DNA of 64,000 nt, taken from positions 7,725,361 through 7,789,360 of the forward strand of contig NC_135564.1 of the NCBI RefSeq assembly GCF_964340395.1, given 5' to 3'. The notes under the pieces are model-generated. The model searched no databases and had not been told where the DNA came from. It saw nothing but the letters and a program-made list of their open reading frames with translations. Below are positions 1-10,500 of this stretch, piece after piece. The stretch's first letter is position 1. Each line of letters opens with the position of its first letter. The stretch comes from Glandiceps talaboti. Its lineage: Eukaryota; Hemichordata; Enteropneusta; Spengelidae. Made by a program: the position numbers and the translations under genes.

Positions 1-900
1 CAAAAAATTGTATGACTTTTCTTTTAAAGTAATGGTGTTTTTATTGATACTGAACACTATCAACAACTTGAACATTTAACAGTATAAATATACAAATAAT
101 CATATCAAGAGGCAACAGTCTGAGGCCTAAAAAAAATTGTTTGGTTCCGGTTACCCAACCCCACCTAGTTTTTCACTGCCGAACCTAAACTTTTTTTTTA
201 CATACTCAAGAAAAAATAATAAAATTGTGAAAATTGTGAAGTCTAGCAGAAATAGTGGATGTGGAAACTGACATCAACTTAAAAAGACAATATAAAACTG
301 TTCTTCCGATCTGTAATAGCTGTACATCTGATATGAAGAAACCAATAACACGGAGACCATTTGGAAAACAATGAAAAACATAACTACCTGAACTAAACAC
401 CCACATGAAAAAAAATATAATAAAATAAAAAAATAAAAAATCTACCTACCCCACCTATTCTAAAGTTGAGCGTAATCGGAACCACAGAATTTTTTTTATT
501 AGGCCTAATAGTTCACATAAAAGAGTAGAGCATTGTACAACTTTTCCAAATTCTCTTTTCAAAAGATATACAGTTATCAAGTAAATCAGTGAAAGCACAA
601 TACATAAAATCTGATCTAAAAATGATTTAATTCATTATATAAAGATATCTAATGATCATTTTAGTACTTTATTCAATATCACATGTTATTCCAGTCTATT
701 AATTTTGTTTTCCTTCAGTTAAAGCTAAATATTAAAATTATTTTGACCCTCTAGCATGAGGTAAAATGCAACAGCACGTATCGAGAATTGCAAAAAGTCT
801 TGAAAGACATTTCCATCAAGAAATGTCCTCATATCAAAAAGACTTATGATGAACAAAAACATTGCAGGACAGAATTAAGTATAAAAGCTTTCTATATCTC
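1..900. other. AT-rich non-coding sequence
   Basis: No exon I can support. It holds the inverted-repeat element at 121-510 and AT-rich sequence. TTTATT on the plus strand gives possible minus-strand poly(A) signals for the ADAM10-like transcript. Confidence 0.5.
121..510. mobile_element. Foldback element with TTAGGCCTAA-type ends
   Basis: The two ends are inverted copies: AGGCCTAAAAAAAATTG...GGTTCCGGTTAC on the left, and the reverse complement of GTAATCGGAACC...TTAGGCCTAA on the right. No transposase frame. A one-ended relative lies at about 30035-30112. Confidence 0.55.
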
Positions 901-902
901 TT

Positions 903-1115
903 TTAATAGTTAGGTGACCCTATTTTTTTCCTGTTTCTCATTACCCGGCAACCCACATTTTCAGCTCCGACATCAATAAAATTACTAATACATTTTTGCC
1001 TGCACTCAATCGTTTGCAGTGTAGCCCCTCTCTGGCAAGAATAAGCAAGTGTGTGGACTGTCGGCATCATCTCAGTACAGTCATGGTGGCAGCGACATTT
1101 CTTCACAGAGCGTTT
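903..1115 (-). other. Unrecognised cysteine-rich open exon-like segment
   Basis: Open in one frame for 70 codons to a TAA, after a possible acceptor GAAAG at 1116. The peptide has seven cysteines (KKCRCHHDC ... YSC ... IECRQKC ... VGC). I recognise no family. It is on the same strand as the ADAM10-like gene, just past its stop, and its frame would be phase-compatible with the exon ending at 2637. It could therefore be an alternative last exon or part of a separate small gene. Confidence 0.3.
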
Positions 1116-1377
1116 CTTTCATGACGGAAGTTATTCAAGTAGGGGGGCTTAATAACATGCCAATAATTGGGTATAGAGAAGCTGGAAAAGGGCTTGATAT
1201 CCAGATCCTATATGAAGAATATAGAGAGGAAAGAGAGAGAAGGACCCTTAGTTGCTATGAAAAAGTAATGAGAAATACTTTTTTTAAATTTAATCACCCT
1301 AACAGAGAGTCCGTCTTTCTTGTTGATGTCTTTCTTTTTCAACCCCTGGCTAAAATGTCATTTTTACATACACTCAC

Positions 1378-1554
1378 TTATATTGGTGGTTGAGAATTCT
1401 GTGGATTTTCAGCTGCTATTCTTGCAGCATATTTCTTCAGTTTGATTCCAACAGACACTGGAATAAGTATTATTGGCACAAGTAAAATCAGCAGCAGCTT
1501 TGAAGATGTTAACTGTGTCACAACAGTTCGTTTGACTTCATATTGTGGTTCAAC
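1378..1554 (-). CDS. ADAM10: ADAM10-like last coding exon: membrane segment and short tail
   Basis: 177 nt, from CCGCTAG to a TAA stop. It encodes a juxtamembrane part, a hydrophobic helix (SSKLLLILLVPIILIPVSVG), then the basic IKLKKYAARIAAENP and stop. The cytoplasmic tail has only one short proline stretch near its end and lacks the long SH3-binding tail of vertebrate ADAM10. Confidence 0.85.
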   Translation of the reverse strand, partial: VEPQYEVKRTVVTQLTSSKLLLILLVPIILIPVSVGIKLKKYAARIAAENPQNSQPPI

Positions 1555-4500
1555 CTAGCGGAAAAGAAACATAAACATATAGTTTTAGTAAATTCCTTGT
1601 CAAGTACTAGTATGCAGTATATGCAGTAATCAATAAGTTTTGTTTTTTAGTGAATTTCAAGTTGTCTTTTATAGTAATCAATAGTGAACGTCAAGTTTTT
1701 GGTTTTGGTTTTGATTTCTATGCAAATCAAGTTTGTGCTTTTTTTTTTCTTTTTTTTTTTTTTTCTCAGTATTGTAAAGCGCATTGAGGCTGTTGCGTAA
1801 TGCGCTGATAAGAATTTATTATTATTATTATTATTAAGTATAAGTGTTCACAATTAAGAAATGCAAATATGGATTTGCAACTGGTTTTGCACCATGAACA
1901 GACATTTTCAAGACATTTGAATGAGATTGAATAGTTAGTCTTTAAGCAACACTCGTGTACTTCACAATCAATTTTTTTTAAATTTGTTTATTGCATCCCT
2001 TCTGTATCAGGGGCTCACTAATTTATGTTAGGGGAAGCAGCAAAGATTATGTAATTAAGCACATGTATCTCAAGAATTAGACAAACTATGGCTAAAAATC
2101 TTGACATTCAAACAAACAACCATACTAAGTACAGATGAAAACGATATTATAAAATGTTAAAACCCCCCAAAATCTAATCAAATAAATTATTCTATAATAT
2201 TCTGAATAATATTCTGAAAGTAGTTTTTATTCAATTTCACACAACTGTGAATATGAAATCATTTACAAAAGGTTTTGACTTGAACTTCTAACCTTGTTCA
2301 CTCACTGCCACTAGAGGGCACAATATTTACGAAGGTCTTGACTAGAACTTCTAACCTTGTTCACTCGCTTCCCCTAGGTTACATAGCAGCAGACTGGGAC
2401 TAAATATTCTATATGTATATCAAACACTTTCCTTTTTTCAACTGTATCATTAAGAATTGTTCAAGTTTATCATTATTAGTAATGTAAATCAATAAATCTG
2501 TTGTTTGATGATTGTTATCAACCATATATCACTATGCCAAAAATAACTTTCGCCTGAGGCATTACTTATGACTTTGCTAAATACATTCCTCAGAAGGAAA
2601 AATAACTATTTTTGAGTGAAGCTCGAGAGTACCCACCTCAATACATATATGTTCATTATTGCAATAACCTTTGTAGTCGTTACAAGGATGTCCAGGTTGA
2701 GAGAATCCATCAGGTATGTATTCAACAAAAAATGAGGACCTACAGAAATGTAAAGATTTTTCTTTTTTTAAATTTAAATCATAAGTCAGAAGAGATGATT
2801 CTCACCATTTCAAATTTAAACCACTTATCTCTCCACAAGAATAGCAAGCCAATGTTGTCATCAGACTCAAATATTCTGAGAACCAGACTGACAAACAAAT
2901 GAAGATTTGTCCTGATTTGGGATGAAATAAATCCTGTATTTTCTGTATGAATGAATATAGTACAACTTAACTGAGGACAGCATGACACTGAACATTTGAA
3001 GATATAGCATTATTATCAAGATATCTACTACATCAGATATATCTAACACATCAAATATATACATCTAATATATCATTTTACTATGCACGAGCCATTTAGA
3101 ACCATAAATATGGAATATATACTGTGGTCGTTCTACGTCACAACAATGCACGTCTATGTCACAACAATACGTCTCTACGTCACAGGTTCTGCTGTGTTCA
3201 AAATTGCCATTATTTTCCACGATATTTCTTTGATATTACTGGCAATGGTATAATTATGTTATTCTCCAATATTTATCTCCATTCAGCCATAAAATACTCG
3301 GGACCTAAGGGTTGTCACTACAAATCACTAGAAGAGAAGTGACAAAGGCTTCTTAGGTCACTTGTATTTCCCTTGACTAAATGAAGAAAAAAATATTGGG
3401 GAATAACATCTAATTATACATGTATTTAGTCTTTATAGAAGGTTCATATACATGTCCTTCCCCTGGTGTTGTGAGAGTGTTTAAATCTCCAATAATTTCA
3501 GATAAAAAATCAGATATTTTGTGAGTCTCTTATCACATAATATTGAACTTTGACACAGTGAACTAGGACATGTCCATTCCCTGGCATTGTTGGAGTGGTC
3601 AAAAAATTCTCTCATAAGATATTTCATGGGTTTAACATCATATAATATTGAACTTATTAAATACACTGGAACTAGTAAGACATATCGATTCCCAGGCATT
3701 GTTGGATGGTGAAATCTCTTGTTAATATTGGATACATATAAGATATTTCATGAGCTAAATATCACACAGTAATGAACTTAGACACAACACAATATCAAAG
3801 GAAACTTTCTTTTCCATTGTCTACTATTATACAACATTTCAATACAAACGTACTTTGGTTGTCATGAAATGAGTCAATAGCAGACAATATATATGATATT
3901 CAAAAGAGTTGCTATTACTTCATGTCTTAATTGGCTTACCCATGCTCAACAAAACTTAATTTCATCAATCAACATTACAATAAAATATCAGCTGAGTCTT
4001 TCAACATTTCCACAGCTGACAGCCATGCTCGTCTGGAAATGAGACCATGACCTAAACAAAGGTCTATTTGAACACTTACCCATGCTATAATTACAGCCAA
4101 TATTTTTATTCGACTTACCTGCATTTCCGGTCTACACTGCAGCATAGATGACAGCGGACATCCAAAGCAGAAAATGTTGTTTTTTTATGATATTTTTTAC
4201 ACTGACATCTATGTAGGCCATAGGCTTCACAGACTGAGTGAGAACAGCTCTTTCAAAGATAATGTAATTATCATTCAGACAGCATAGCATGAAAGTTAGG
4301 AAAATGATATAAACTATCAATAAATTTGATAACAAGTGATAAAATATCAAGTTGTTCTTTTTTAATATGATTCAGTATTATGTAAGACTGCATTATCACA
4401 TTTGTAAATATGTGTACTGGCAACAACACAACCCCCACCCCATAGAAAATGCCATCTATAAATTTGAATGGGTCATGTTGTCATCAAGTAATCCTTGAAT

Positions 4501-7500
4501 ATGGGTCAACTTTTTGAAAATTCCCTAACCATGGAGCCAATAACATGGAAAATGTCTTCATGCTTTAGAAAACTATGGGTCTGTTTGTGATGGGAAATCC
4601 ATAACAATAGGTCTGTTTTTGGATTATACATGGCTAGATGTTTTGGCCACACACTCTTGTCAGGGCACTACTCAATGATAAGTCAAAGTTAAGAAAGAAG
4701 TGCTGGTAACTCCTCATGGCCAGCTAATAGGTTCATCCCCAAAATACCAAACACACAAGTGTCTATATGCATAAAAGCCTCTTACGTGATGAAATATAAC
4801 CAAGGCAGGATTAAAGGTATATTATCAATTGTTATGCTTACGATTACAAATACATTAAATTAATATTGGTAAAGTTTGAACTGATGAACTGTGCATAAAA
4901 CATGTGATTCTAATCATTGTGTTACAACTTACACCCTGATAGCACATCATATCATCAGTGCACTTCGTTCCATCGTGTTTGAACTCTGGAACGGGACAGG
5001 AACCACCATCCGTAATCATGGATGTCAAGGAATACATTGAAGAAATCCATGTACAATACTTAAATTTTAAACACAATTGCATGACTAGTCTGACATACAG
5101 AGAAAATACTAAAGACTTTTACACTAACTTTTTGTAAAGAATGAAAATATTCAATGCACTTATGTAGTACCTGGTAGAACATTTTTGAAGTAAATTATAT
5201 AAAGAGAAGGAAAGTTTGATAGTCTATCTTAGCATTTTGTCCATATTGAGTTAGTTGTAGACTTCAATAGTATTTTTTCAAAAATGAAAGAGCACATACA
5301 TGTCATGATGGATTTTTGCATTAGCGTTTCAAGTGTGACTTTCCCGACTTGGTGAGCCAGCAAGTCGGGTGTCATAAAAATTGTTTCCATCTCTAAAGCT
5401 ATTTGCAATGTCACTTATTATGGGTCAGTAAAACTGATAACAACTGATATGACATTAGGGCCCGGCTTCACACTTAGATATTGAGCTTAGCTTTGCCTGT
5501 TATGTAATAGTGCTTTATCACATTTGTAATATTACCAACAAACATTATTCAGTGATAAGAAAGATGAGAGACCCCACTTCCTTAGTTAATGGCTCGATTC
5601 TGTGATGTAGACATTAAAACAACTGCTATTTGTACCAGGAATGGAGAAAATAAGAAAAGGAAGTATTAAAATTTAAAATATCAAAAAATACCAATTTGAA
5701 AGGATATTGACAGTATGCTGCATCAGCACACACAGTTTCTTCAGAACACAGCACATTGTGCTTGGACTTGAAAAATCTGCATTTTTTACTGCAACAATTG
5801 CTAGCTGTAGGACTTGTGTTTTCAGAAAAGAAGAAAGTGAACTTAAAGTTCAGTATAACGTAGCATATATGCACTGAGGAAATAAGTCGTCACTGATATT
5901 AAGTATTTCTTTTAAGTATTGTAATACAATAGGATTAAACATGAAATTAAAACCCAAACATAAATTAATTATAGTAATAATCACAAGGTGTACTTTACTT
6001 TGTTGGAGAAAGTTCTGTGTACCAGTACAGTGCAGTACAGTACAGTGCAGTACAGTACAGTACAGTACAGTACAGTACAGTACAGTACAGTACTGTACAG
6101 CACAGTACAGTACAGTACAGTACAGTACAGTACAGTACAGTACAGTACAGTATTTCAAGAATGACAAATCAAAAACTTTTAAATGTGTATATTTAGTCTC
6201 TCACATACTTTCTAACAATTGCTGAAGTAAACAAAGTAAATTATATGAAACTATTTTTTTTTTAAAAGGTTTTACTTCAAATAAAACACTGTCATGTAAA
6301 TGAATGAATAACATTATAAACTGCCTATACCAGTAACTAGATTTTTAAACCCCATAGCAAAAGTTAAATATTTCTCATTTTATTTTAACCTCACATTCAT
6401 AACATTTGAAAGGGAGAGATTAGGGTTGTCCTTTGCGCTTTTTCATGGACTATAAAGGAATTGCTGGAGTAATATTTTATTTTGGGGCATTAAAAATTTA
6501 GTGGAATTGCAATTTAGGATATGTGAGTTGCATGCAGAAATAAATAAATATGACTTCAGTACCGGTAGGTGTAAATAACAATACCTGCACACGGCTCCAG
6601 GTTTAAGTGTACATGGTACAAAAGTTTGATTATCTGACATGGGATAACAACAGTCATCATAGCAATCATCAACACTGCCACAGTCACATTCTTCATCACC
6701 TTCAACAATACCATTACCACAGATTGACAAGGGGGGTTCTGAAATTACAATACCATTATGGAGAGTTACAACCACAGGGGTTCTGAAATTACAATACCAT
6801 TTAATATGGACAGTTACAACCACAGATTGACAAGGGGGTTCCGAAATTACAATACCATTTAATATGGACAGTTACAACCACAGATTGACAAGGGGGTTCT
6901 GAAATTACAATACCATTTAATATGGACAGTTACAACCACAGATTGACAAGGGGGTTCTGAAATTATAATTCCATTACCACAGCCTGACAAGGGGGTTCTG
7001 AATCCCATTATGGTACCCACAGATTGACAAGGGAGGTGTGTAAATCACAAACAATTACCATAAACTGAGGGTGGATGGGGGTTCTGAGATTACAATTTCC
7101 ATTACTATTACCACACATTGACAAGGAAGATTCGACAAAAGGGACTCTGAAATCTAATAAACAAAGGACTACCATAATCCAATATCATATTTTCTAAAAA
7201 GAAATGTTTGTCATGATACTAAAGCTTTATAACTTGGTTTTATGATTATCATCTAGAAATCACTGGTATTTCAATTTCTCTGTTTTTAAGTACACTATAT
7301 ATCTTGCATTTGTACATGACATATTATATAATTATTACTTTCAGAGCAGAAAATATTCAAATAATTGTATACACCTTCACATGGGAAGATGTACAGTACA
7401 CTATATTCTCATTACACACCTTGCAGTCATTTCCAGAGAAGTGTCAAAAGAGAGCAAGCACTCCCAGGAAGAAAAGCGGAGATTAAATTGACATTACATT

Positions 7501-10500
7501 ACATCAAGTACAATAAATGTGGCTATGCTATAAAAATAACTCCCATGAGTTCCAATAAATTATGTCAGGAGCTGAAACAAATTGAGCAGAATGCATTGAC
7601 TACTTGAATATGCAACCCAAATTTTGCTGTGAAATATTGCAAATTGAGGACTTCATCAACGGTGACTATTGGACAATGGTACTCAATCTGGTCCAAGGCT
7701 GCTTCTAAACAACACTCCTAGTGGCCAAACTATACAATTTTTTGTCTTTCTTAAAACTAGAATATTGCATATTTAAATTGGCACCAGGCTGATGACTCAC
7801 ATCAACTTTGTCATGTCTTTAACTGAGAGATTTCCATACCAGGATATGTCAAAAACACATGGGTAATTTGGTAACATTGAAATAATACATACCTATGAAA
7901 CAGCCGTAGAAACTCTTGCCATCAAAACTGACAACACCTTTCATATCTTCTATACTACATGGTGAAAACCTTTTATTATTTGGTTGGGTACCATCTACTG
8001 CATACATGTACATAAGAAAGTATCCCCCGCTTTCTTCATCTGGTGCACATTCCTTTATGACAACACCATCATGCTGAGAAAAAAAAATATTAAAATTTAT
8101 GCCTTGTGCCTCAGCCCTGAATAAAAAAGATTTTCCAAAATATTACATCAATGGATATTTTCTTTTTTCTCTGTTTTATTTTATATAATTTGTCACGAAA
8201 GTATATTGATTGACACTGTTGCAAGATACATTGCAACAGTATTTTGTTACCTACTTTAAATGTAATGTTGAAAAAAATCATGCTCTTGTCAAAATGCAGT
8301 AAATCTTATAAGCCCACATTTTAGTATATTGTTTTAAGATCTGTATCAGAAATATTTGCAAGTGTTTTGTTACTCAACTTAAATTTGATGTTTACAGTAA
8401 ATTTCATCAGGCCATACTGAGCAAGTATATTGAAAGAAAGTCTTTAAAATCTGTTGCAGAAATGTTGCAACTGTATTTTGTTACCTCACTTAAATTTTAA
8501 TGTTGAAAAAAATTATAATTTTGTCAAAATACAATAAACTTTATGAGCGACATCAATTGAGTAATTATAGAGATAAAAATTCTCTCTGTTGTAGAAATAT
8601 TGCAGGTGTTTGGCAGTACATCAAGCAATCAACAGAATATGGTGAAAACAAATCTGTGAGTTTTACACGTAAAAAAATAACATGATCTGAAACAAGATTG
8701 GCTGAATATTTTGACTGACTTTACCGAGTGCAACAAATTTTTTAAAACACAGTCTTTCAAGGAAGGCTATCATAACCAACTATGGTGGCTCTTATTTCTG
8801 GTTCCAAACCTGCTAGTATACAACAATCTTTTATTTCTGGTCCAAAAGCTGCCTTTAAACAGCACTCCTAGTGGCCAACCTATACAATCTTTTGTTTGTC
8901 AGATAACCAGAATATAATGTATTGAGTCAGTTTTTGCAAGTGTATTAAAAATAAATCTACAAAATATATTTAGGGCCACAAACATAAGAAAAACTAATTT
9001 CTAAATCTATTTTATGCAGAGTGGATACTTAAGGGAGTGATTGATCATTAATAAGTCCAAGGGTGTACTTACACTAGCTCCAAAGCTGTGGCCAAGTTCA
9101 TGTGCAAGGGTGACGGTTGATTTGATATAGGGAACAGGAGTACTGCCACTTTGAGTAGTAACCACTAAAGAATTAAAGCTCCTCAACTTGCCATCATAAA
9201 GCTGATGAAAAATATGTACAAAAGATAAAAAAAATTCTCAGTTCATAATATACCAGGTATATTTTCTAATTATTAAGATATACAATTGACTTTATCAATA
9301 AAATCAAGCAAATGATCGTGCCTAAAAAACAATATTTAAATATGATAGACATGTGTACAAATACTGATCATAACAAAACCATAGACATTATATGTGAAAA
9401 ACTGCTTGGAATAATTCTGGAACCAATTAATGGATTCTAGACACAAACACGTGCACAGCTGTGGTATGGGAAGCCTGGCTTCACCAGAAATTGCCTACAG
9501 CTCCTATCATAGCATTTAGGAGAAACAATACCACATAGGGGAATTGTCCAGTCTGCTGTCCTCAACAGACCACAGTTTGAAAAGGGCACCACATAGAACA
9601 ACAAGAAATTACTTGACATATTGCCATATGTTTACACTGAATCAAATATAAATTAATTGAAAGCATATATACACAAAGTGTACACTCAGGAGAAAATTCC
9701 ACTCGACTGATGATAATTGAAATAATGGTATCGAAACAACAGTATCACTCATTGTGAATAAATCCTCAAACCTTAGAGACTAAATAAATATACATATTTT
9801 AAATGTTACAAGTATCAACATTTGTGAGTCAGACTAAGATGAGTAAAACTTTTTATGAGTGACATATTTCATTACCCATTCTATGACATATTAAAATAAA
9901 TAAAACAATAATATTTCACTCAAAGATTAAAAGAATGGTATGACCCAAGAACTACACATACAAGCAAATCTTCAAGACCTGGAAATAACCTCCTCAGTGT
10001 TCTGCATGTTGGGACTAATAAAAAAGCTTTGCCATTTGCCTTCAAGTTCAAGGGAATTGGGTTTAACTTGAGACTTTTTATTTATCTAGTTAATAAATGC
10101 CACCATAAACCTTGTCTAATATAGGGTTAAAAGTACTTACTATTGATTTTTGACAAATGCCTCCAATTTGGCCATAGTCTAAACTTCCCATCCATGCTAA
10201 ACCAAGAATACCCTCATCAAAGTCTTGATTGGATAGTAGCACTGCTAGACAATAATCATCATATTCTCCCATGCCAGCAAATGTGTATAGATAGTCTTCA
10301 GCATTACGGTGAAACCCAGTCAGTAAGTAATTTGAATCTAATAACGATTCTGCTGTGTGGATTTTGATATGTTTTATTGCAAACGTGATATTATCCTGAG
10401 AACCATCCTCATCAAAATCAATACTTTTGAAGATAAGATTTACATCCTGTATAAGTAAGAGGATATTATCCAGTGTTGAATGCACAGATCCATGTTTCTG

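Noticed and set aside
4081-4118. A mini-intron from 4118 to an AG at about 4086, followed by GGTAAGTG
   Set aside because: It would be about 30 bases, too short, and the resulting tiny exon adds no ADAM-like residues.
5699-5707. A conventional GT donor further on (GTATTTTTT, about 5690) for protease exon 8
   Set aside because: It would add residues unlike ADAM and leaves no AG acceptor for the next exon; the AT-AC pair fits both sides exactly.
5850-6225. Open frames over the TACAG repeat on both strands
   Set aside because: Microsatellite translation (repeating TVQYS-like peptide).
10143-10367. 74-codon plus-strand frame
   Set aside because: Shadow of the ADAM10-like catalytic exon on the other strand.
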